NCBI GenBank assembly: GCA_015657535.1 | Contig: JADHZB010001589.1 | Span: 12,620-72,320 of the forward strand | Source: Nephromyces sp. MM_2019 | Lineage: Eukaryota > Apicomplexa > Aconoidasida > Nephromycida | Reading direction: 5' to 3' | Length of the DNA stretch: 59,701 bases | Shown: positions 11,288 through 23,007 of the stretch, one piece after another | Numbering within the stretch: position 1 is the stretch's first letter | How the letters are laid out: every line of letters begins with the position of its first letter | Made by a program: the position numbers and the translations under genes | Notes under the pieces: model-generated | Database searches by the model: none | What the model saw: the letters and a program-made list of their open reading frames with translations, nothing else | What the model was told of the DNA's origin: nothing

Positions 11288-14200
11288 TCAATAAAATCGG
11301 TTATACCCCCGTGGAAAGGATCCTCTGCCTCTGTATGGTCTGCCCAATCCCCTACCCCTGAAAAACGAAAAGATGAAGTAAAATTGTAGCTTCACCAAAC
11401 GGGAAAATCTCAAAGTGGAGCGAAACTGAGAAGCTGACGGAGTTATGAAATATACAAATAGACACACACGCACAGGAAGTGAGACGCCAAGAAGAATCGA
11501 AACACATACACATGGAGAGGAAGTGAAAAGTAATTGAAGCACACACAAGCACACACAAGCACACACAAGCACACACAAGCACACACAAGCACACACAAGC
11601 ACACACAAGCACACACAAGCACACACAAGCACACACAAGCACACCACCACCCACTGCTACCCACCGAAATCCACCACCCACGCTCGGACGAATATAGAAA
11701 ACCACAAAGGAACTACAGATATCCTCCCAGAGTGTGTGTGAAACTATCAAACCAAACAACACTCTTGCAAAAGAAGAGGGACTCACACCACACGCCCATA
11801 GAATGAAGCACACCCCCCCGAGCTTTAGACTAATCTTCATCACTACCCAATAGGAGCAGCACTTTTACGGAAAACATGGGAGAAAACGCGAGCTTTTCAC
11901 ACATGCAAAGCCACTTTCTTACCAAAAAAGGCTAAAAAACCCTCTGAAGACTTTAAATAAGCGAAAACCCTCCACTAAAAAGGAGGAAATAAGCCTCAAG
12001 CACACAAAAGTTCATAGTTAAAACTTCTAATTGGTTACCTCGGCCTGAAACCTCTTATAGGAGGTCTGCCACGATACCCTCGGAACCTGTTAAATCCCGG
12101 GATATTCTTTCGTTTCTGTATTACCTGAATAAGTCATGGGAGTATGGTCAAAGTGAGATTAACCAGCAAAGTGAGTGAAAGTTTTTACTGGAAAGGAGAA
12201 GAGCGTGCGCGTGGTGTATGTGTGTACAGGTGTGTGTGAGAGCACAGCGTCAAACTTACAATGCTTTTGAAGCCGGTGAAAGACGCTTATCAGAGGCAAA
12301 AACTCAAGAAGATAGCTTCTACAAGCGTAGATGAACAATGCATCATCATGCACTTTCATATGTAAAACAAAGAGCAAGTTTGTGCGTTGTTTTGTGATAG
12401 ACACTCGCGTGGTGTGTGTGCGTGTGTTCGACGTCTTTGCTTGATGCTATGGTAGATATATGTAATGTGTGTGTGTGCAGTTTGGTGGTAGATATGCATC
12501 ATTCGTAGTGGGTGTCTGCTCTTCGTGATAGATTCACATCACTTGCAGTTTGTGAATCTATGAATTTCCCTCGCATGGACACATGATGTATGCCTCAAGT
12601 CATTGCGCAATAAGCGCATATAACAAAACACAAAATACGCACACATGCAATACTCACACACACATATTCACAAAAAAAATACAAGCAAAATACGCAGACA
12701 CACATCTAAGAAAATTTTAAGCCAAAAGAACTGCAAAAAAATCAAAACAAGCTCACACACATAAAAATGCCAGCAGCCAGCCCCCCTCTTCATCAAAAAC
12801 AAAAGCGAAATCACCACTTTTTCTCGCGTATCTCCCGTATAACTACTAGTCGCACACAATGATCACCAAATCCAAGTTAAACACCTTCTTGAACACACAA
12901 AAGCTCAGGGATTTCCTTACTTTGATCTGTCTCTCCTTGAACACAGTATCACTGAATAGTAAAGCATTCTTCATAGCATCTTCATTACAGAATTCCAAGT
13001 AGGCAAACCTAAAAAACAAACCAAACAGCGGATTTTTCTTCATTTTATTCTTCTTTTTTTTCTTTTTCTTATTCCTTCTCTCAAAAACTTATTCTCTCCA
13101 AAGAAAATCAGAGAAATCCCACCAGCGAGTGTATGTACACTCTACAAATTTTCTTAAAAAACTTCTCAGAGAGAGAGAATGTGCAAGAAACAGCCAATAA
13201 CTACATCCTTAAACAGCCATTGGGGGGGCAAGCTATATATCTGAAGGAGGGAAACATCAACAGAAAATTCTTACTTTTCTATAGCTGAAAAAACTTGGTC
13301 CCAGCTCTTCACACACACATCCATGCATACACATACACACAGACCATATTGCCTATGTATAACAAACAAATTCTAAAGAGTGTACTAGAGAGGCAAAGTT
13401 TGTACCGCCAAGCACAGATGCATGTGAAAGCTTCATTGAAAATTCCACACTTTCCAAAAAAAATGCAGAAATCACAATCTGTTTAGAGGAACAAAATTCT
13501 TCTTCCACGCAAAAAATGCATTGAAAGGAACGCACACGCAAGCATGGGGAAAGAATGAAGCTGGCAAAGAAGATGCGAGGCTGTGGGTGAAGAGCTGCCT
13601 GAATTAGTGGAGAAACCGATTAACACACTTTATAAGCTGCTTAACACACTAGAGAAACTACTTGAAACGCTAGAAAAGCTGCTTCACACACTAGACAAGC
13701 CCCTCAAGAGACTAGAGAACCTGCTTAACACACTATTTTTGTGCGATTGCTATGCATTTCTTCCCTTCTTCAACCGCATTTCGCGTCTCCAAAGAGGCTA
13801 TCTGAACTGCAAGTGTCGTAGCACTAAGTAAAACGGCCTTTTCACACACATACCGACGGATTTACGCCCAAAAAAGCACAACAAACTCCTCTTGACATCA
13901 TCTAAACGCTTCACTAGAAGCTATAGAAAACGTTGGTAGACGAGGACGCAGTAAACATCAAAAAACAACGAAAAATCCCACATAAAAGGGATTAATAGAA
14001 GAAGCTTATACCCTTTAGGATGCCCAGTAGATTTGTCAACCATAATTGTGATCCTATTGATAGTACCACAAGATTTGAAATGTTCCTGTAGATCCTGTGG
14101 GGTAGTAGAATAGTCAACCTGAAGAAAAGCAGAGAAAAAAACAAAGACATACACACAAATGCACACACGCACATATATACACGTTTTCAAATACAGAAGA

Positions 14201-15802
14201 AAGAGTGTAGACTTAAGGAAAACGAGAAAACAATAGTAGATTGGGTAGAAATAAAGCGCAAATATTAATCCACACACACATCCACACAAACTGACCGATC
14301 CACTTAGTGAAGAAAAAAAAGAGGTATGATCAGCCACTTTTATTCAACACACACAAACAGGGCATCAAATCGATCCATTGATGCTACAACAAAAGCTACT
14401 CAATACTCCAGAGTTACAAAAATTCGGCAAATAGGGGAGGATTTGCAGGCTGAAAATGAGTTTTAAATGCATCGCTTTCTACAGCATGATCCATCAAAGG
14501 CGTAGCTGCATTTCAAGATGCTGTAATAGAGTTAAAAGAAGTTATTATTCCCATTACAAAATGTAGCAAACCCGCCATTTCTACATGCCAAAAGAAATCA
14601 GCCAAAAAATATGCTATCAAGCTATCTTCTGGAAAGACGCAGATAGCGGAAGAAACACTAGAGGAAACTTTTAAAATAGCAATTTGTGGAAGAAATCTTT
14701 GAAAAATCTTCAAGATCATCTTCAAAAATATCTTCAACAATATCTTCAAACGCACACATAAATGCATTTTTAAACACTTCTTCATCAGTAATTAACCTCA
14801 ACCGTGCCTGCTCTTAGCCCTCTCACTTAAGTACACTGAAAAATTCTCCTCTCTCTGCTGAAAACCAACACTGATTTCTCAAAAAAAGCTAGCAGCAATA
14901 GAGATCTGACTAGTGTTGCATACTACGCAGCAGCGATAAAAATAAACAAGAAAAAAAGAGTACACAATCTAAGCAATCTCCTCAAAAAAGCTCACGTTTC
15001 CAACGTATACTGATCTTTTTATGGAATCTTCATCTTGCGCAGGAGCGTTTACACTGGAAGCTTCCTGAAACTGCCCAGAACTCCCCTCATGAGTCTCTGC
15101 ATCTGCAGTCATATCCTGAAGAGTAGAAAAAGTTTCAAATTCAAGAGAGTTCTGGAAGAGGAAGAAGATGATACTTTTGCAAGCAAAATTAGGGCCAAAT
15201 CAACATCGAGGCAAGAACACAGAGCAACAACAAACCTTAAAGCTCTAAAATCAACAAATACTGCTAAAGGAATGCTTTGTACGCGCACACACATAATAAA
15301 ATAGCAATTTCCATTGAGAGATATATGGGGACACATACAGCAATACATAACCATAAATGAAAAGGAAGAATCGCAGTAAAACACACACACATAGGCACAC
15401 CACTAGCACACGGTGATCACACACCCACAAATTTCTATAAGTCAACGCACACATACACACCCACCAAAACATCCCCATCCAACCGCGAATTCACACACCT
15501 AATATGTAGCAATCCACACTACAAGCCTTAAAACTAACAGCTTAAAACATGAAAAACACTAACATGTCCCTCTTCAAGAGAAATAACATAACAAAAATGC
15601 GTAGCATCACCCCATTGGCAACATATTTTCACTAAAAAAACGGCGAAAAACGGCTGCATAAAACCTGCAACTTCTTGATTTCATCAAATTCGCTCTCCAA
15701 TCCAGTGATTTCATCCTGAAGACCCCGAAGGGCACCATCGTCGATTCTGTCTTCATCCATACCCGTAAATACCGCATGAGATTCAAAGAATTGGTCACCC
15801 AT
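11288..15802 (-). CDS. PABPN1: Nuclear poly(A)-binding protein (PABPN1/Pab2 type)
   Basis: PABPN1 binds nascent poly(A) tails in the nucleus and controls poly(A) polymerase processivity. The six exons on the complement are 15802-15665, 15115-14996, 14118-14012, 13008-12921, 12124-12039 and 11357-11288. All junctions are GT..AG and phase-consistent, giving 202 residues. Domain order fits the family: an acidic N-terminus with a short coiled-coil-like stretch (about 26-46), then one RRM with RNP2 'SVYVGN' (81-86) and RNP1 'KGFAYLEF' (121-128). The adjacent 'KSTGHPKG' and 'FKERQIKV' are also typical. An Arg/Gly-rich tail follows (about 150-202), ending 'RGYNRFY'. The human protein ends with a comparable RG-rich tail and aromatic terminus. 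The length resembles fungal and plant homologues, without the mammalian polyalanine. Introns (about 550-1,000 nt) carry most of the local repeats. Confidence 0.96.
11541..11640. repeat. 10-bp tandem repeat (ACACACAAGC) x10
   Basis: Ten perfect decamer copies lie in the last intron of PABPN1. Because 10 is not a multiple of three, every frame reads a 10-residue cycle of Val/Cys/Leu/Ala on the complement, so the long 'Cys-rich' frames here are artefacts. Confidence 0.97.
13592..13738 (+). repeat. 21-bp tandem repeat x7 encoding leucine-rich heptads (antisense in PABPN1 intron 3)
   Basis: Seven 21-bp units start at 13592, 13613, 13634, 13655, 13676, 13697 and 13718. In one plus-strand frame each unit reads as one heptad, for example [28 protein letters not shown] and NLLNTLF. 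The frame stays open from a GTG at 13583 to a stop at 13831 but has no ATG, and the locus lies inside an intron of the opposite-strand gene. Substitutions between units mostly keep leucines at positions 2, 3 and 6 of the printed heptad. Coding is unproven. Confidence 0.85.
14703..14752. repeat. 12-bp degenerate tandem repeat (CTTCAANAATAT)
   Basis: About four consecutive units beginning 'CTTCAA' are visible, with 12-base spacing, in PABPN1 intron 2. No function is inferred. Confidence 0.6.
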
Positions 15803-16196
15803 GCTTTACTACTTCCACGAAAGTTACTGCAAAGTTAAGCAGAAATGAAAGAAATCTTGTGAATCTACGAGAAGTACAAAAAGCGGCTTTTATACTGCAG
15901 AAAATCAAAAAGATCGCCATAAATCTACGTTTTTAAAGCGTAGAATACGTTATATATTCTAGGATATCTAGTGGACTAGGGAAAATCTTAGCACTCAACG
16001 AGAGTTCGAAGAGACTCACTCCATGAGAGGCTTTCAAGAGACTCAAAAAGCACACACACCACCTCTAGTGAATCTTTCAACCGGGGCGCAGGGTTAACAA
16101 GATAAACTGCATGCCTCTCTAAAGCAAACGGGAAGTACATGCTAAGTAAAAAGAAATCCATAGGTGCCCAGAGATTCATGCTAAAGTCTTAACCCC

Positions 16197-16208
16197 AAAC
16201 CCTAAACC
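16197..16208. promoter_or_regulatory. Telo-box-like motif (AAACCCTAAACC)
   Basis: A CCCTAAA-type motif, preceded by a degenerate 'CCCCAAA', lies about 400 bp upstream of the PABPN1 start codon (minus strand). It matches the pair upstream of ES2. A regulatory role is inference by analogy with plant telo boxes. Confidence 0.35.
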
Positions 16209-17350
16209 TCACCGCCAAAGAGGATTTCCTTGCTTAAATTAAAATTTTAAGAGGCAGGCATTCAGGCATACCCTTTCGCTGGCCTCCCTCATATACCCTG
16301 GAATAAATGAGTCAACTGCAGGAGTATAAAGTTAGTTTTCTTCCAATTTTACTGAATAAACTGTATCATACCCACATTTGTTTCATCATGTTTCATATAC
16401 TTCAAAAGGTGGGGGATGATACCCTCCTTATTCTACTTGAAGATCACACACGCTTTTATGCCTTTTTTCGTCACATTTAATTCAATGAAAAGCTTTCATG
16501 AGTCTTCAGAGATTGATATTTCTCACAAAAACAAAATTCGAAACAAAAAATTAATGCAACACAATAAAAGGAGCAGAAAAACACTCTAAAGTACGTATAT
16601 CCTCCCAAAATATAATCTCTAGGGCAATTTTTCGTCTGGAAAACCCCTGGTACTCTCTCATATGCGCATTATACGGCACATTTGTGTTGCACTACCCACC
16701 ACATAAGCAAAAAAACGTTGATTTAAAAAAAGCAGCGCTTCAGGAAGTAGGGGAAAAGATAAAAAACTAACTGCCACCTTCAAAACTGCAGCCTACAAAA
16801 AAAAAATCTGCGTAAAATACAGCGAAACGCATAGGTTTATTTATTATAGGATGTTTTCGCTGTAACATCTTAGATGTCAGATTTACTACTTTTAAAAATG
16901 TATTATACTAACAAAATAGCGGCAATTTAGGTTATCATTCTATTGTGTATAAAGGGGATATAAACAGAAAAAGAAGCAGAAGAAGAAGCACAAGTACAAG
17001 AAGCAGAAGTAGAAAAAGATTTTCATATAACACAATGAATTTTGGTAAAAAATTCACACTTTGTAGTGGCAATGACCGTATGAAGAGAAGGTGTGCTGTG
17101 ACTCATCCGTACAGGAAAAATGCCTCCTGCAGCAGCTGCGAGTTACGGCACACTGCTGATTAACTCTTAACAAAGAGTCTGACTTTCTAATAAAACCAGG
17201 AATAAGTATGAAGAAGTAAAAGCAATTAAGTTTTTAGAGGGTAACAATGGGGCAAAGAAATGCAAAAGAAGGAGGCATTTATAGCATGGTAATTTATTCG
17301 AGCGCGCCTCAGCTCTAGTGAGTCTGTCCAGCGAAAAAAGGAAGTAGGAA

Positions 17351-17545
17351 CGAAGAGGAATATGCAAAAAGCGCAGAATAGTAGAAATGAAGGGAAACAT
17401 GCAAAAAGAGAAGGAAAGCTCAACTAAAGAACCACAATCCAAAAAGAAGTAGAACTGAAGGGAAATATGCACAAAGAGCATGAAAGCATGAATGAAGAGA
17501 AATGCGCAAAAAAAGAAGGATAGCTCGAATGAAGACGAATATGTA
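17351..17545. repeat. Degenerate ~37-bp purine-rich tandem repeat
   Basis: About five units begin 'GAAG-G/A-GAAATATGCAAAAAG', near 17352, 17390, 17457, 17494 and 17531. The second unit is lengthened by about 30 bases. All frames through it are compositionally biased. Confidence 0.55.
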
Positions 17546-19872
17546 AAAAGTCACGGTTGGCACACTAAGAAATACTCACTTTACGTATCCCAAAAGTAAG
17601 GAAGCGCGCACAGGAAGAATATAGAAAGAAACAATGGGAAAATCTCCCAGTCTGATTGTCAATTTAAGCTACTTGAACCATAAAAAAAACACAACTTCGA
17701 CATCATTTTACTCATCCACATTAAAGGCATGCTGAACAAAAAGTTTTGAAAATAACTCTGCTCCCTCGCTGCCTCTTCAAGTCAAAGCAGAGAGCGTTTA
17801 ATCCAAGTTGGGAGGCATAACGTTTGTAACTTTTCAAAGGAAAAAGTGGCAATTTTGTGGGGCAAAATACTGGTTATGTCGGACTGATTCTACCGATTTT
17901 AACTTACGCTCGGGAACGTATGATTTCCCCAACTACCCACACTAAGCAGTAGAGAGACTGTATAAAAATTTCACGATTGCTTCACGCCACGGTAGGCTCT
18001 CCTAGACCAATGTGGCGGTACGCTCTGCATAGTGACTTAGAAAGCTGGATACCCAAGTGTATGTAAGCTAGAGAAGGCCGAAGTCCTCAAATTCCACGTA
18101 CCTGTAAAACTCGATGAATCACTACAACCATCAGATGTCGTGGTGTTAGCTGTATATTTCAGACATATTTGTGCTTAGTCATGGAAAACGAGGCTACTGA
18201 CGTCTTCTGTTACTGCTAACCAAGCGGTTGTCCAACAGGGATGAGTTTGCTTCGTCCCTGTGGAAAGTATAAAAAAAGAAAAATATCCATGGATATGAGC
18301 ATGAAAATACAAAGACGCGGAAAAGAGGTGACGCAGCAAGTAAGGCTGTTATGGCGTCAAGTTTTTTTATCTATAGAATGCAAGGGAATCGATTAAAGTT
18401 CATAGCTATTTTAAAAATCCTGCAATTCAAAGATATTGCCCTTGTTTCTCGAAACTGGAGACTAGCAATGAATAAAAAAAGAGAAAACTTTCGAGGAGTA
18501 CTCATCAACCTACCACTAGAATAAGCTCTCTTAAATGATTCTAAAAAGCGTGAAACTAGGCCGTTTTTCCAAGCTAAATTTGTGGGCTGCTGAAACCACG
18601 GTCACTGCTACAACTTCCTGCTATAGCATTCTTCTGTCGGTGTAAAAGGAAAGGAAATACGGGTCACAGTAACCTTTTCTGATATTCAGTCATCAGTAGC
18701 ATACTCGTAAAAGAAGTAGAAGTACACCAAATTTGCGAAAGGAAAATTTCATGTGCCACCTATTTTATAAGCATAAAGTTTATTCAAGTTAGAAGAAGCG
18801 TATATATTTTTATATTACCAAAATAATGATGAAATTAGACTAGAGTAAGAGGCAGAGAGCAGAGGTTAGCTTTTACTAATTTTAATTTTAAAGATAACTT
18901 GCTTGTATTTTACTGAGCCGTTACAGGAGTTAATTAGGAAAAACTCCGGGCAGCTCCTCAGTCGGGATACTATTACGGGGGCTTCGAAACCGAGCAGACA
19001 GTGCTTTATATCCTCTATTAGCAAGAAGTACAATTAGCAGCGTTAGGTTCGCAGGGTTGCATAAGCTTGTCAATAGTTTTTATTGAAAAGAGCTTGAAGC
19101 TTTTCATCAAGTAATGCGTATCTTATCATTTATCGAGGCTGCAGCTGACGGAATATGTTCCTACCGCTATCTGAGGGTTCGAGAAGGTACTAGTTCTGCT
19201 ACGACATGAAGCCTTAATCATACAGCAAGCGAGGCAGCGACAGGGACAGGTTAGCATCTTTGGACCTGCTAGGTGTTGCAACACCGCTGTATCTATAGTG
19301 AGTGGCAGTCGTGAATGTCGTTGTAAATAGCAAATAAAACCATAAGTGGAGGCCTTACGATGCTTGGCCGTGATCATAAGTATCCTTTTTTTTATGCTCA
19401 CAAAGTACTTTGGGCTGGTGAATAAACATGTGGTGCCATGGAATGCTAATTATAGAAAGAGAAAAAATTAATGCAATTAACGCCTCGCATAATATGGCAT
19501 CAAGAGGGACCAGTCAAAGCTGCATAAAACCCAATATCCAAGGGTGCAGCCATTACTGTGTTAACCCACCATAATCGTGTTGCAAGCTGGAAAGCAATAA
19601 GTTAAGTTTCCTATTCGTTATAGCCTTCCCATTTTAGACGTTCTCCTAAGTGTCTTACTCATGGTGCAAGTTCACTTATAAATCCTTTATCAAATTACTT
19701 CATCCTGTTTGACATGTTCACTGCTGTTCAAAGGACTTCTCCGTAAAAAATACCTTTTGTTACCATATGGTAGAAATGGCAGAGCTTCATATCTCTTCGG
19801 AGCAGCTGTCAGCGAGTTATCGTAAGCTCAAGACTTTAAGCGTACGCGTCCATAATTAATCTTTCCTTTATC

Positions 19873-22800
19873 TCAGGGCTCTTGCCGAAGCTTCTTTCTT
19901 CCTTTTCGCAAGCGCGCTACCCCTCTTAACTTCCGTATTAATTTGCTTGCCGCTCCTCGCTCCATATCAGGATCAATAAACGATGCTTGTGATTCTATAC
20001 CCGCCATATTTTTACCTCGTAGGACTTTCGCATAGCCCTTGTTACCCCACTCAGGACCCCAAGTGCTGACAAAAAACCCAAAGTAGACATTCTAGAATTA
20101 CGTCCAAAAACAGGAAAGAGATACTTCTGGTGTATGATGACAGGTTGTAGCGGTGAATATACATAAACAGGTATGCTGAGCTCTCGCAAAAAGTGCGATA
20201 CTTTCACTACAGGGAAAAAGTATAAACTAAATTACAACTCTATTTCCTAGCATGTATGTATAGCAAAATTTTTTTTTTACTTACTTCCTTACAATCCAAT
20301 ATTTTATTGGTTCTTGGCGTAATCCTGTAACGTATTCTTCCCCCCAACCGACGAGAGTAATTGCGTGATTTGTATACTCCCACCCTAAATTAAAAAATGC
20401 AGTAAATATGATAAAAAAGCCATTTCAAATTGTCATCTAGGCTGCACCATTTAAGTCCCGATTGGGATTGTCGCATATTTTGCCGTGGCGTTCGGGAAAA
20501 TAATCAAATATTCCTGCAAAAGATATTCGTTTAACTTACTGCTAGAGCTCTAAGAAAATATGGAGATACCATCACTATAAATGAAAAAGGCATCGGGAGC
20601 ATCTATTGCCGCAACGACTGGGCCGTTGTAAAATATTTCTTTCATTATTTTTTCTTCGCTTGAACATTCGTAACAACCTCCAACGTAATTGTAATCTTTT
20701 GCAAACCTAGGTTACAACCATAATAAACTCTGTAAAGTTGTGCTGCTCCTGAAGTGCTTACCAGAGGTTGCTATACGTGCACGGATCGCCATCTTCGAGT
20801 ATGGTCCTTGATATTACCTGATTCCTGTAACATGAGGACGTTACTTTTCCCCGAAAAGTTCTACAGACTTTAGTAAATTAACCTTGTCTTTATTTTACAT
20901 GAAGCGTCATTACTGTCATCGCTAGCTAAATTTTTAGAAATATAACTATGTAATCGTAGTACTATGGTGAAGTGCTAAGTAATACCCATGTAGCTCATGC
21001 ATTTATAATCTCCGAGACCAAGCTCTTTCGCATGCTTTCCTACCAAAAATGGATAACCACCTGCGCACCCTTGGTTATATACCTAAAGAAGACGGCACCG
21101 TCATGTGCACCAAAAACTGGGTAGAAGTCTTTGATATTTACCGAGCAACTAAGGGCAGTTTGCGCCGACAGTGCAGGAAAGTGCTGCCTAAGTAAAGCTT
21201 CTGGAAATTCTTTACTCAAAGCTATCCTAAAGCGTTCTTGTAGCGTGTATGCAGCTGACACGGCGTAGCAGCTACCGCAGTTTCCCTGGTTGATAACAGG
21301 ATCGCGCGTGTCTTCAAATTTATCATCTAGAAAAGGATCCCCCCACGTCCTAAGGTGAAAATTCAGAGCATCAGCTAGATGCAATAACTCCCCTCATTTA
21401 AAAAAGCTTACCATTCTTTTGGTAAAACTTGGGAGTGCTTGTGCTGTCTTGAAGACTCTGCGCAAGCGAATAGGCTTTCATGTAAAAATTTTTCGCCTGA
21501 TTAATTTATCATTTGCATGCACATTAGGCTTTAACACAAAACAGAACACATTTTACTTGCCTCTAGATTTTTGCAGAAACACAAGTAAATTTTCGAAATC
21601 AAGCGAGTTCATCCTTTTGAAATTCGACTGCTTTCTATAGTTGGCTAGCTCTTGTCCAGATGCGTTCTGAAAATGCTGCGGATATCCAGCTTTCCAAAGA
21701 GGATGCCTGAGCCAATATTTCCGTAAATTTACTGTTCAATAACGGTTTTTTCTATAGTACTTTTCGAAATTCGCATCAATAAATTGCTTCTCGGGTAGCT
21801 GGGCTATCACTTCTGGGCTTTCCATAACTACGCGTGACGCCTTTTCAACTCGCTTATTAAAGGCTTCTTTCAGCTTCTGTCCGTGGAAGCAACCCCAAGT
21901 GGTTCTCTCATTCGTACTTCCGGATTTCGTGTCATACGCATTTTCGGTAAACCATCCCATGAGTAACTCCGAGGTATCTAAGAAACTGCATATGTTTGCG
22001 AGAACTGTGAGACATAAGAAGGAATATTTCACCGGTAGTATAGCATTTAGTCTGCCCGAACTCATTTTCGTTCTCCGCTGCTTTTTCATGTATTTACAAT
22101 ATGCTACGCTCGTAAAATATGGGATAACTCAACTGTAGCTAACTATTGATTCCGCGACTGCAACCTGGAACTTCCTTCGGAAAATACTTGAAAAAGCCTA
22201 AAATTTTCTATGTCGTTAGCATGAATCATATATTAGTACCAGCTTTGCGCTAATTACCGAAGTAAGTAGTAGTTCCCAGCCTCACTTCGAACCCTTCGTC
22301 ATACACCATTGTCCACGTACCAGTGGAATGGCCAGCTTGTGTGTCCACCTTGAGAAAGCGCCATTCTTCGCGGCCAGCAGCAGCAGGATGTAACGGCACC
22401 CTTTTATCGGTTAGTGTAATGGTGGTAGGATTACCTAAGCCGTATTTATCCTAATTGAATGTTGGAGCGCAGTTTGTATGCAAGCGGAATACTTTCCGGT
22501 TAGTTCGAGGTATGTCTTATCAGAACTACTATTTTAGCTGAAAGACATTCATTTGCTACGAGTACCTTTAGCCACTGCTTATAATCCTTTAATTCTGAAG
22601 AAAGTTTGAACGGTCATATTACCACGTATTACGAAGGCTGCATCGCTGCTAGTAAAATTTAATATACAGTAACCTGTTGACAAATTCTCAACATTCCTGT
22701 TGGGCGCCCCACTGCCGCAAAACATCGGATGGTACTCCTTAATACCGGCTGGTGTAAATTCCCATTTCCCAAGGGCATCTTTCTGCATAAAACGCCATGA

Positions 22801-23007
22801 TATTCCAATGGAAACAAGCTCAGTATATCAAATCAGCAACAAAAAATTTGAAATTAACATTGCATAAATTAGAAACCCAGCCACCAGAAGTCCATGAATA
22901 GGAAGGTCTCCAGCTATTATTCTAGCGATTGACAAAGCATGTAGAATTGCCAGAGTGGTCAATCGCTTTAGCAACATTCGGGCGACGTTAATTGATGGAG
23001 AATTCAT
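19873..23007 (-). CDS. Dipeptidyl aminopeptidase I / cathepsin C (DPAP), papain family C1
   Basis: A lysosomal/vacuolar-type exopeptidase that removes N-terminal dipeptides. The 14 exons on the complement are 23007-22885, 22782-22633, 22450-22258, 22004-21761, 21706-21561, 21457-21412, 21349-21142, 21082-20986, 20925-20883, 20824-20762, 20706-20570, 20513-20448, 20384-20285 and 20065-19873. The total is 1,809 nt or 602 residues, all in phase. A signal-peptide-like N-terminus (about 10-31) leads into the exclusion domain ('DALGKWEF', 'GTWTMVYDEGFEV'). The catalytic domain opens with 'LPKEWTWGDPF'. Gln322, Cys328 ('NQGNCGSCYA'), His512 ('NHAITLVGWG') and Asn539 ('NTWG') form the active site. 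'CAGGYPFL' after the catalytic Cys is typical of C1 enzymes. Exon 5/6 uses a GC donor, and intron 4 is only 54 nt and removes an in-frame TGA. The exon 2 end (22633) is the least certain junction. The basic tail (about 575-602) is unusual. Confidence 0.95.

Larger units (their letters stand above)
15803..19872. other. Intergenic spacer PABPN1 5' flank / DPAP 3' flank
   Basis: No recognisable exon. CA/TG tracts, frequent up to 15.5 kb, essentially stop here. A short Lys/Arg/Ser-rich frame at 16945-17163 reads a purine-rich tract and has no family resemblance. The stretch 17.9-19.8 kb shows no structure I can interpret. Confidence 0.55.

Noticed and set aside
11541..11640. CRISPR-like regularly spaced repeat
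   Set aside because: Direct 10-bp tandem units without unique spacers in a eukaryotic intron.
21738..21746. In-frame TGA in DPAP as evidence for a reassigned stop codon
   Set aside because: PABPN1, DPAP and the starch synthase all end naturally at TGA, and a 54-nt in-phase intron explains the codon.
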